DNA of 64,000 nucleotides, from NCBI GenBank assembly GCA_963718695.1, contig OY970371.1, forward strand, positions 2,170,001-2,234,000, in the 5' to 3' direction. This stretch comes from Manganitrophus sp963718695 (lineage in GTDB: Bacteria; Nitrospirota; Nitrospiria; SBBL01; Manganitrophaceae). Made by a program: the position numbers and the translations under genes. The stretch's first letter is position 1; every line of letters starts with the position of its first letter. Positions 57,298 through 64,000 of this stretch are shown piece after piece. Under the pieces are notes generated by a model. The model saw nothing but the letters and a program-made list of their open reading frames with translations. It searched no databases and was not told the origin of the DNA.

Positions 57298-57921
57298 TTA
57301 CCCGGTGGGAGCCGTCGGAGCGACCGGTAATTTGTTCGGATCTTGATAGATCATCAGGTGCGCATAAGGGGTCCCGTCAAACATGATATAAACGCCTCCC
57401 TGGTTCGGTTCCGTCGGCAGACCGGTCGTTTTTGAATCGAAAGGCCAGGTAATCATCCAATGGGGCGGCTCGTCCACCAATTTCGCTCCCGCCGCTTCCT
57501 TCATGAGGACCTTCCCATCCTTTTCCCAATGCTGACCTCCGTTCGCCATGTAGGCGATGCCGGGCGCTTGGTTCGCCGGTCTTGGCTCGTTCTTTAGCAT
57601 CGACGTTAAAAATTGCTTGGCATTCGTATCCGCGCAGACCGGATCGGCTTTGGGAGTATCCGGAAGATCGGGCAAACAGGTGAACTGGTTCGTCCCTTCT
57701 TTCACCGTGATGAGTGATCCATTCCCATCAAACGCCACGATGGCGGCATTTCTCGCAATCGACTCTGGAGCCGCACTCATTGCCAGCATAATCTGATCAT
57801 TCCTGGAAAGTTTCGGGACCAGTCCTCCCTTATCTTCAGTGCTCCCTTCCTGCGCCGAGACGAATGAAATTCCGGAAAGTAAAAGTATCCCCAGGACGAA
57901 AATATAAGATCTGTAACGCAT
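57298..57921 (-). CDS. Secreted hypothetical protein
   Basis: A 207-residue protein starting MRYRSYIFVLGILLLSG (ATG at 57921 with GGGAGGTG upstream); the signal peptide is cleaved near SAQ. The mature protein has two cysteines (TCLPDLPD and PVCADTN) and hydrophobic turns such as MLAMSAAPESIARNAAIVAF, VYIMFDGTPYAHLMIYQDP. I recognise no named family. Its own promoter carries an inverted repeat. Confidence 0.78.
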   Translation of the reverse strand: MRYRSYIFVLGILLLSGISFVSAQEGSTEDKGGLVPKLSRNDQIMLAMSAAPESIARNAAIVAFDGNGSLITVKEGTNQFTCLPDLPDTPKADPVCADTNAKQFLTSMLKNEPRPANQAPGIAYMANGGQHWEKDGKVLMKEAAGAKLVDEPPHWMITWPFDSKTTGLPTEPNQGGVYIMFDGTPYAHLMIYQDPNKLPVAPTAPTG

Positions 57922-57988
57922 CAAACACCTCCCTCATTGATTCGCATCACTTTTTCCGATCAGGAAGAACCTTCTTCTTGCCTGCCCT

Positions 57989-58021
57989 TTCAGGCTAACA
58001 TCGCCTGAAGGTGAGCGTCAA
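57989..58021 (-). promoter_or_regulatory. Promoter with inverted repeat ahead of the secreted hypothetical protein
   Basis: Minus strand: TTGACG (58021-58016), 18-bp spacer, TAGCCT (57997-57992). TTCAGGC and GCCTGAA (57989-57995 and 58003-58009) flank seven bases across the spacer and -10 box, a likely operator. Confidence 0.38.
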
Positions 58022-58123
58022 TCATTCGAGTAGGTGATAGCTGCGAGATTGACACCAAGGTAAAAGCTGGTAATCTTAAGAAAATTCCGGATGAGGATTA
58101 GTTCGATCGGTAAGGGATAATCA

Positions 58124-59017
58124 ATGGAAGATGAAACAAAAACACATACGATCAATATAGAGAGAAGGCGGCTCGACCGGGTCCATTTCCATTTCCCCTG
58201 TCTGGTGGTCGTCGCCGGGCCCTCCCTTGGAGAAAAGTTCCCGCTCACCAAAGAGCGGACCATCATCGGCCGTCATCGGGAAGCGGAGGTCTGGATTAAT
58301 GACGATTCAATGTCGCGCAAACATGCCGAGATCCTCTCAACGGGGGGCCGCCTCTTTCTTCGTGATCTGGGAAGTAAAAATGGGACCTATATCAACGACC
58401 ACAAAATTCTGGAGATTGAGTTAAAGGATGGCGATCTGATCCGGACCGGAAATGCGACGTTGAAGTACCTGGGGCCGAACAATGTGGAGCAGTTTTATCT
58501 GGATGAGCTCTCCGAGCGCGCCAAATGCGACGCGCTGACGGGCCTGTTCAATAAACAGACCTTCTACACCTGTCTGGAGAAGATCCTCTTGCGCTGCAAG
58601 GATCTCGGCGAGCCCCTCTCCGTCGCCATGATCGATCTCGATTTTTTCAAAAGGATCAACGACCAGTGGGGGCACCCTGCGGGCGACGCTGTTTTAAAGG
58701 AGTTCGCAAATCTGATTAAACCGACGATCCGTCCGACCGATCTTTTCGCCCGATGGGGGGGCGAAGAATTCGGCCTCATCCTCCCCCACACCGGATTGAA
58801 AGAGGCTCCGATTGCCGCCGAGCGGATCCGCAACCGGATCGAAAATCATCCATTCCTCTTCGAAGGACAGCGGCTTCCGGTCACGATCAGCATCGGGGTC
58901 ACCGAACGAATCGACGCCGATCAAACGATTGAACCGCTGATCGCCCGCGCCGACAAAGCCCTCTACCAGGCAAAACGGGAAGGCCGAAACCGGACCTGCT
59001 GTCTCAGCGGCCCCTGA
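58124..59017 (+). CDS. FHA-GGDEF diguanylate cyclase
   Basis: A 297-residue cytoplasmic protein. Residues 25-115 are an FHA domain (TIIGRHREAEVWINDDSMSRKHAEI, with GSKNGTYIND) that binds phosphothreonine peptides. Residues 130-295 are a GGDEF domain: the metal-binding Asp in AMIDLDFFKRINDQWGHPAGD, the signature GGEEF (FARWGGEEFGLILP) and GVTERIDA. No inhibitory RxxD site is visible before GGEEF. It would make cyclic di-GMP in response to a Ser/Thr kinase or other partner, which is not in the window. AAGGGATAATCA precedes the ATG. Confidence 0.94.
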   Translation: MEDETKTHTINIERRRLDRVHFHFPCLVVVAGPSLGEKFPLTKERTIIGRHREAEVWINDDSMSRKHAEILSTGGRLFLRDLGSKNGTYINDHKILEIELKDGDLIRTGNATLKYLGPNNVEQFYLDELSERAKCDALTGLFNKQTFYTCLEKILLRCKDLGEPLSVAMIDLDFFKRINDQWGHPAGDAVLKEFANLIKPTIRPTDLFARWGGEEFGLILPHTGLKEAPIAAERIRNRIENHPFLFEGQRLPVTISIGVTERIDADQTIEPLIARADKALYQAKREGRNRTCCLSGP

Positions 59018-59022
59018 CCGAC

Positions 59023-59952
59023 TCAGTCGACGGCCCGCGCCTCGTCATCGACTCTAAACCGGTAGACGAACGGAACGGAACGCTCCACCACCAATGTTCT
59101 AAATCTCAAATCATAAACCGAAACGTCGGCCGGCGCATCTGCGGACCCTTCCTCCGCCGTTTCGTCTATTTGCCAGACCGGCGCCTTGAAGAACCACTCA
59201 ATCCGGCGGGCCAACCGGGTGGCCCGAGCTTTCTCGACCCGCGGGTCGCCGATCCCAGTAATTATCTGATCCCGTTCCTCCTTTTCCCCGGAGAAGAGGT
59301 GAAGCAAATAGACCCGGTAGAGATTCCCCTCCCGCCACACCCCGCGCCACCGATGGGGCCCGAGCGGCTCCGGGAAGACATAGCTGAAATCGGCCGCCTG
59401 TGTCGATCCCTCTTCCAAGAGCCGCTCGGCCTGCGTCCGGCTGAAGACGCAAAGAAGAACATACACCGCCACCAGGGCGACCGCTCCCCTCGAAAGCGGG
59501 ATGATCCATTCCCGCATGGATTGAATCCGGGAGAGGAGAAGGGGCGACGCGAGCAGGCCGGTCAAGATCAAATCGATGATGAAAATAATCCCAAGCTCCG
59601 GCCGCCAATCGCTGAATGGCCAGAGAAGCACCACACCGAAAGAGTTCACCAGATCGAAGAAGAGGTGAACCAATGCGCCGATGGAAGTAAGACCGATCAG
59701 CGTCCCCCAGCGAAGATGCGGATAATAACGGCGAAAAATAAAGCTGAGCGCCAGTATCCAGATCGGAAGGAGAAAGAGCGAATGGCCGAAGGTACGGCGC
59801 ATCAGGACCGCCGTCGGATCTCCGGTGAGGACATCAACGTCGGGAAGGTTGGAAGCCCAGGCCAGGATCGGAACGGCGGCCTTTCCGATCCGCTTCCGGA
59901 AAAAGGCATTCGCAATTCCGACGCCAACGAGTGTGTGCGTAATGGGATCCAC
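59023..59952 (-). CDS. YdjM/LexA-type membrane-bound metal-dependent hydrolase
   Basis: A 309-residue membrane protein starting MDPITHTLVGVGIANAF, the HTLVG start of this family. HSLFLLPIW, ALVHLFFDLVNSFGV and WRPELGIIF hold the conserved His and Asp of the DUF457 group. Five or more hydrophobic segments fill residues 28-180; a soluble C-terminal part (RATRLARRIEWFF onward) is unusual. It converges on the cyclase with five bases between. Hydrolase activity is inferred from the family name only. Confidence 0.85.
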   Translation of the reverse strand: MDPITHTLVGVGIANAFFRKRIGKAAVPILAWASNLPDVDVLTGDPTAVLMRRTFGHSLFLLPIWILALSFIFRRYYPHLRWGTLIGLTSIGALVHLFFDLVNSFGVVLLWPFSDWRPELGIIFIIDLILTGLLASPLLLSRIQSMREWIIPLSRGAVALVAVYVLLCVFSRTQAERLLEEGSTQAADFSYVFPEPLGPHRWRGVWREGNLYRVYLLHLFSGEKEERDQIITGIGDPRVEKARATRLARRIEWFFKAPVWQIDETAEEGSADAPADVSVYDLRFRTLVVERSVPFVYRFRVDDEARAVD

Positions 59953-60032
59953 GGCGGGATTATATCACTTCAGGGTTCGACCAACAATGATAATGTCGGT
60001 CTCTCAGGCGCAGAACGGGCGTGTCGGGATAC

Positions 60033-60061
60033 GTAGAGACGACCCGGCGGGTCGTCTCTAC
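60033..60061. repeat. Dispersed palindromic repeat GTAGAGACG...CGTCTCTAC
   Basis: Thirteen-base arms GTAGAGACGACCC and GGGTCGTCTCTAC around GGC. This hairpin type is scattered in many bacterial chromosomes, including cyanobacteria and Nitrospira. One copy lies here between two minus-strand genes. Confidence 0.7.
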
Positions 60062-60072
60062 CTGAAAATAAA

Positions 60073-61578
60073 TCACACTAAAAGGTTTTGAGGGAGACGC
60101 ATTCCGGTGAACGGATCACGCAGGCCATTTCCTTCGATCTGAAAAGGCAACCAAGTCAGCGTGGCGCTCCGGACAAGGAAGGGCTTTTCCTCCAGCGGTT
60201 TCATCTCCTGCCGGCCCTGCAGTCCCGCCCATGTGAACCGGGCGAGGAGGGCCGCGTCTTCCGGATCGTAGCAGCCCCCCTGGGAGGGAACAAAAGGTTC
60301 CGTTGAAATTTTATAGTCAGGCGGTGTCTTCGAGAGCCGTTTTGCCAAATCCCCAAGGAGTTTTAAGCGGCGATAGCGGAACGCCGGAAGAAAGAAACGG
60401 GCGGAGGGATTTTGCTCCACCTCCGCCTGAAGCACCCAAAAGGGAAGGTAATGAGAGGCAGCCGCTCCATCAGGCAGAGCGGCAACTTGATAATCAATCG
60501 GGGAAAGGGCGCTTCCCTCGATCTGCCACCCTCGGGCACAGGAGGTGCAAAAGAAGAGAATATCCTCTGGATCAAACGGAAGGTCCCATCCGCAATTCGG
60601 ACAGGTGAGGGGTCGAAAGCCGACCGTCGCCGACTCTCCCGTCGCAGGGCGGTCCAAGAACGCGAGGAGCGAGATCGGGGCGTCCGAATGAATCACCCGC
60701 TCGGAGACGGCATCAAGAAAGATCAACCGCGCTTCTCCCTGCCGTTGCACCCGGATCACCCAGAAAGGAAAATAGATCAGCGATAAAACCCGGCCGAGAA
60801 CCTGGCGATAGAGAACATTCTCCGGTTCGGCCTTCCTCATTCCCTGACGGAGCGCCTCCTCGGAGGAAAGCGTCACCCCCACGATCGTCCCCTGCTCCTC
60901 CAAGACCTCTTTCCGGAACAGCTCCAGTCTGAGAACAGCCGCCCGGACACCAAGCGAATAAGCTCCCCATCCCTTTAAGTCGCAGGCGATAAAATTCCTT
61001 TCAACATACCGATCTCGGAAGTTCATCTCCTCTTCTTCGCGCACCGGCTCCGCCGCGCTTTGAAGAGGCGCCGCAACGGGCGGCTTGCGCTCCAGAGACG
61101 ATCCCTGTTTCGGCGCATCGGGTTGAGAAAGGGATTGATCTTCTCGCCGATAAAGCTTCTTTCCGAATTCCCAGAGACCTTCCAAGAAATCGGAGGCCGC
61201 TTGAAACGTCATTGTCAGATCCGCCTGCGGAGGGTCGGGAGAAAACGCCGAAAGATCGATCGGCTCGATCTTCGGTTTTGGAGCCGATTTCTCCCAGAGA
61301 AAATCGTGGCCGGTCAGCCGGTAATAGGGAATAAAATAGAGACGCGGCTCGATGACCCGACATTCAACCCCTTCTTCCTTTAGAGCCAGGAGCGCTTTCG
61401 CCACCGCGCGATGGACATCAAGCTTGGGGGAGATAAAATAGCTGAGGAGCTGTTTTCGGCCGGTGACAAGGAGACGGGAGCGGCAGTGGCCGCACTGAAT
61501 CGCGTGGTTTCCTTCGGTGAAATCAAGGGGCGCCCCACAGGTGGGGCACTCGGTGGAGACGGTCAAACGGCTGTTCAT
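60073..61578 (-). CDS. YdjG-like zinc-ribbon protein
   Basis: A 501-residue protein beginning with a TFIIB-type zinc ribbon (CPTCGAPLDF, IQCGHCRSRL) and with a second ribbon near residue 325 (CPNCGWDLPFD, FFCTSCARGWQ). Two regions resemble each other in holding short hydrophobic turns (YFIPYYRLTGHDFLW, LPFWVLQAEVEQ) and there is a Pro/Ala-rich linker near 165-175. The arrangement recalls B. subtilis YdjG, whose gene lies with ydjH and ydjI. It starts nine bases after the SPFH gene and is last of the operon. Confidence 0.72.
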   Translation of the reverse strand: MNSRLTVSTECPTCGAPLDFTEGNHAIQCGHCRSRLLVTGRKQLLSYFISPKLDVHRAVAKALLALKEEGVECRVIEPRLYFIPYYRLTGHDFLWEKSAPKPKIEPIDLSAFSPDPPQADLTMTFQAASDFLEGLWEFGKKLYRREDQSLSQPDAPKQGSSLERKPPVAAPLQSAAEPVREEEEMNFRDRYVERNFIACDLKGWGAYSLGVRAAVLRLELFRKEVLEEQGTIVGVTLSSEEALRQGMRKAEPENVLYRQVLGRVLSLIYFPFWVIRVQRQGEARLIFLDAVSERVIHSDAPISLLAFLDRPATGESATVGFRPLTCPNCGWDLPFDPEDILFFCTSCARGWQIEGSALSPIDYQVAALPDGAAASHYLPFWVLQAEVEQNPSARFFLPAFRYRRLKLLGDLAKRLSKTPPDYKISTEPFVPSQGGCYDPEDAALLARFTWAGLQGRQEMKPLEEKPFLVRSATLTWLPFQIEGNGLRDPFTGMRLPQNLLV

Positions 61579-61587
61579 CGAGCGGAT

Positions 61588-62736
61588 TTATGATTTTGAT
61601 GGCGCGGGGATCGGCTCGCCGCAGTTGAAACAGAATTTCGTTCCGGGAGGGAGTTTCGTTCGGCATTGCTTGCAGTGCAGTTTACTTTTCAGATCCAGTC
61701 CACAGGCGGGGCAGAATTTCGCATTGGTGGTAATGTTCTTATTACACTGAGAGCATTTCTTGATCACCACCATCTGGTGGCCGCAGTGAGAACAGAATCG
61801 GCTGTCGAGCGTCACCTCTCCATGGCACTCGGGACAGTGGACCGTCCCCTTAGAGAAGGACTCTGGGGTCAATTCCTCCTTGTCGAGCGCTTTAAAGATC
61901 ATGCCGGGGATCATCATCCCGACGCCGGCGCCCATTCCGGCGCCAAGCCCCAAGCCCATCCCGGGCGCGCCTCCTCCGGAAGTCGCCGCGTCCCCTATCG
62001 CCTTCGCCGCTTTGTACTTCATAAACTTTTCAATGTCGCCGACCGCCGCCATGCCGGCCCGCTCGTCGATCATCTTCTGGACCTCTTCGGGAGGGGTGAT
62101 CCGATTGATATAGAAATCGACCAGCTCGGTCCCATATTTTCGAAAATCCTGTGTGAGACGGGTCTTCACCGCCACCCCCATTTCATCGTAATACTTGGGA
62201 AGGTGGATCAGGCTGTCGACCATCTCTCCGAGGAAATCGTTCAGCCGCGAGACGATCACCTCGCGCAGATAATCTTCGATATGGGTCGTTTGGAAAGAGC
62301 CTTGAGTGCCGACCAACGTGTTTACGAAAAGGAGCGGCTGCGTGACCTGCATCGTAAAGGCGCCGAAGGCGCGCAGGCGGATCAGCCCCAGCTCGCTGTC
62401 TTTGAACGCCACCGGATCTTTCGTCCCCCACCGCATGTCGGTAAAGATCTTCAAGCTGACAAAATACACTTCGGCCCGGAAGGGACTCTTAAACCCCCAG
62501 GGAAGCGAGAGGACTTTGGTGATAATCGGAAGATTCATCGTCGAGAGGGTGTGGCGCCCGGGGCCGAGGATATCGAGCCCCTTCCCGTCTCGGACGAAGA
62601 TCGCCGCCTGATTTTCACGGACCACCAATTGCGCGCCGAATTTGATCTCGGCCGACCCCTGCTTCGGATAACGATGGACGATTTCCGATCCGGTCTGATC
62701 CAACCATTCGATCACTTCCATGAATTGAGACATCAT
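61588..62736 (-). CDS. SPFH-domain protein with three zinc ribbons (YdjI-like)
   Basis: A 382-residue protein. Residues 25-225 are an SPFH/band-7 domain (VVRENQAAIFVRDGKGLDIL, TLSTMNLPIITKVLSLPWG), typical of the YdjI 'virion core protein' group. A Gly/Met-rich stretch (about 262-290, GMGLGLGAGMGAGVGMMIPG) is a likely membrane-contact segment. The end holds three zinc ribbons (CPECHGEVTLDSRFCSHCG, CSQCNKNITTNAKFCPACG, CKQCRTKLPPGTKFCFNCG). Start: two ATG codons after AGGAGG. It would organise membrane-stress assemblies; no PspA is nearby. Confidence 0.88.
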   Translation of the reverse strand: MMSQFMEVIEWLDQTGSEIVHRYPKQGSAEIKFGAQLVVRENQAAIFVRDGKGLDILGPGRHTLSTMNLPIITKVLSLPWGFKSPFRAEVYFVSLKIFTDMRWGTKDPVAFKDSELGLIRLRAFGAFTMQVTQPLLFVNTLVGTQGSFQTTHIEDYLREVIVSRLNDFLGEMVDSLIHLPKYYDEMGVAVKTRLTQDFRKYGTELVDFYINRITPPEEVQKMIDERAGMAAVGDIEKFMKYKAAKAIGDAATSGGGAPGMGLGLGAGMGAGVGMMIPGMIFKALDKEELTPESFSKGTVHCPECHGEVTLDSRFCSHCGHQMVVIKKCSQCNKNITTNAKFCPACGLDLKSKLHCKQCRTKLPPGTKFCFNCGEPIPAPSKS

Positions 62737-62742
62737 CGCCTC

Positions 62743-63237
62743 CTAATGGATCGTGTAGAGACTGCAGCGGGTTGAAAAGATCTTCTCCAGCTGATCCAGG
62801 GCTCGATCCAGGGCATGGATCGCCTCCTTGAGCGCCGAGGGATCAGCGGCGATCCGCGCGAATGCGCGAACCTGCTCCTGAATCGCCTGGACGTCATCGA
62901 ACAACCGGAGATCAAACGCATAAAGCTGTTCCAGCTTTTCATGATCGACCGGATAAGGGTCGAAGTATCCTCGGTAGCCTTGCCCTGCATATTTCATGAC
63001 GTTGCTCAACTTTTCCATTTTCGCCGTCAGGTAATCGAGTCCGGGGAGAAGAGAGAGATCTTTCTTCTCCACCAATCGCCGTTTGATTTCCTCGATGTCA
63101 CGTTCCCCCTCCTTGAGATCGGCGGCAAGGCGTTGGCGGATCATTCGATCTGTTTCCCGCAGATCCTCCATGTTTTGATAGCCGGCCACGCCGGGAACCC
63201 TTCTCGCAAGGCGTTTTAGATGCTGTGCCAGTTTCAT
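62743..63237 (-). CDS. Hypothetical coiled-coil protein of the SPFH operon
   Basis: A 164-residue, helix-rich protein: basic start MKLAQHLKRLARRVPGVAGYQN, then long charged heptad-like stretches (IRQRLAADLKEGERDIEEIK, ALDRALDQLEKIFSTRC). It is cytoplasmic with no membrane segment. It lies six bases ahead of the SPFH gene. I do not recognise a family; position and helical character suggest a stand-in for PspA, but it is much shorter (PspA is about 220 residues) and shows no PspA motif. Confidence 0.72.
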   Translation of the reverse strand: MKLAQHLKRLARRVPGVAGYQNMEDLRETDRMIRQRLAADLKEGERDIEEIKRRLVEKKDLSLLPGLDYLTAKMEKLSNVMKYAGQGYRGYFDPYPVDHEKLEQLYAFDLRLFDDVQAIQEQVRAFARIAADPSALKEAIHALDRALDQLEKIFSTRCSLYTIH

Positions 63238-63431
63238 TTTCTTCTCTTATTTTATAATGCGATTTCGTATGGAGTGGGACGGCCTGAGGCAAGGGAGGAG
63301 TGATAAGACGCCTCTTCCATGCCGCCCGAGTATATGATGAAAGGGTACCAGATGTTTCGGGCCTGTCAAGGCAGGGAGCCGTCTGTGGCGATTCTTTGGG
63401 ATAGATAGATTATGGTGGGAGCTTCAAAAAC

Positions 63432-63785
63432 CTAGCCTTTCTCCTTGATCACGGTTTGCGGCTCGCTTCCGATCGCGAAGCCTTCCTCTACTTTTCCTTC
63501 CACCCGGATCTGCTCTCCTTTTCGGGGGAGCGGCTTCGAGGTGACCACCCGGATCTCCCCGGTTTTATCCTTTACAATGAAATATTTATAGAGCACCAAA
63601 GAGAAAGCCTCTTTGACCTCTCCGGAAACCTGGACCGTTTTACCGACCCATTCGCGCGGATGCTCCTGAATCTCCGAAATGGCGACAGGGACCGCTTTCT
63701 CTTTCCGGAGTGAGGCACAGCCAAATCCAGAGAGAAGGATGATCATCAGTGTGACCGGCAACCAGACAGCATTGATCTTCTTCAT
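63432..63785 (-). CDS. OB-fold lipoprotein
   Basis: A 117-residue lipoprotein: signal MKKINAVWLPVTLMIILLSG followed by the lipobox FGC. The mature part (WVGKTVQVSGEVKEAFSLVL, YFIVKDKTGEIRVVTSKPLP, RVEGKVEEGFAIGSE) is an OB-fold of the nucleic-acid-binding or YgiW type as found in many small periplasmic lipoproteins. GGAGGAATCACAA precedes the ATG. It stands alone; role unknown. Confidence 0.8.
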   Translation of the reverse strand: MKKINAVWLPVTLMIILLSGFGCASLRKEKAVPVAISEIQEHPREWVGKTVQVSGEVKEAFSLVLYKYFIVKDKTGEIRVVTSKPLPRKGEQIRVEGKVEEGFAIGSEPQTVIKEKG

Positions 63786-63925
63786 TTGTGATTCCTCCCA
63801 TCATTCCTTTTTAATTATTTTAGGCTATTTCCGGAATGGATCACAAGAAGGAGGGGACTCGTCTTCAAAATGGGCTTTCAATCTGATATAGTCCCGGAAT
63901 AACAAATCACCGGGTCAACAACATT

Positions 63926-64000
63926 ATGGATCAACTCAACCGCCTTCATTGTCTCGAAACCGGCGACGGCCCGCCGCTTCTTCTGATTCACGGTCTCTTT
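63926..64000 (+). CDS. Alpha/beta hydrolase, N-terminus only
   Basis: The first 25 codons of a frame starting at ATG 63926 and cut by the window edge. MDQLNRLHCLETGDGPPLLL followed by IHGLF is the beginning of an alpha/beta-hydrolase, with the HG oxyanion-hole motif. The catalytic residues lie beyond the window. Confidence 0.72.
   Translation, partial: MDQLNRLHCLETGDGPPLLLIHGLF

Noticed and set aside
1..64000. CRISPR arrays, tRNA and rRNA genes, phage or integrase genes
   Set aside because: Looked for repeated spacer-like units, cloverleaf patterns and integrase motifs; none was seen.

Overview
The window looks like the chromosome of a GC-rich, flagellated Gram-negative bacterium. The visible signs are diderm envelope proteins (porin, RND pumps, lipoproteins), a complete chemotaxis operon with CheZ, c-type heme motifs, a TrmB-type regulator in front of gltBD, and DsrE/TusA sulfur-carrier genes. 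The mix would suit the Nitrospirota, but no marker in the window proves it. No tRNA, rRNA, CRISPR array, prophage or intact insertion sequence was seen.

Layout. (i) 1-16363, minus strand: a motility and chemotaxis block read flhG, cheA, cheW, porin, phosphate-type binding protein, three methyl-accepting proteins, cheY2, cheB, cheR, cheY, cheZ, csrA, then a partial flagellar-sugar enzyme (SpsF/GSA-aminotransferase fusion). (ii) 16897-18351, plus: a sigma-54 activator response regulator. (iii) 18446-20508, plus: a promoter, a perfect 20-bp palindrome and a five-gene DsrE/TusA sulfur-carrier operon. (iv) 20505-23149, minus: a membrane protein, a diheme cytochrome fused to a formylglycine-generating-enzyme domain, a HEGAH putative protease and a stand-alone LuxR-type DNA-binding domain. 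(v) 23445-30309, plus: TrmB regulator, gltB, gltD. (vi) 30310-37515: HNH nuclease, exonuclease III, DUF1059, MtnB, an RND efflux pump with its adaptor, and a CBS protein. (vii) 37733-43394: methyltransferase, MMPL exporter, ExoD and a B12-binding radical SAM enzyme. (viii) 43640-57176: a PAS histidine kinase, a polyprenyl-phosphate-type GT2, two tandem TMTC-like membrane glycosyltransferases with TPRs, and a secreted multidomain surface protein of about 2,250 residues. (ix) 57298-64000: a secreted hypothetical protein, FHA-GGDEF cyclase, YdjM-like membrane hydrolase, a YdjG/YdjI-like zinc-ribbon plus SPFH envelope module, an OB-fold lipoprotein and the start of an alpha/beta hydrolase.

A recurring feature is the single-base-scale frameshift: two receptor genes, the cytochrome-FGE fusion, the RND permease and the giant surface protein (three sites) each read through only if one base, or in one case possibly two, is added or removed. 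Four of these are short run-length or dinucleotide changes and look like assembly error. Three fall inside the same octamer, GAACGTCG, with the same one-base excess, which is hard to put down to chance. Plausible working units are: a chemotaxis operon carrying its own outer-membrane porin and periplasmic binding protein; an Hdr-less sulfur relay under a palindromic operator; and a lipid-linked-sugar O-glycosylation module beside a Ser/Thr-rich surface protein.
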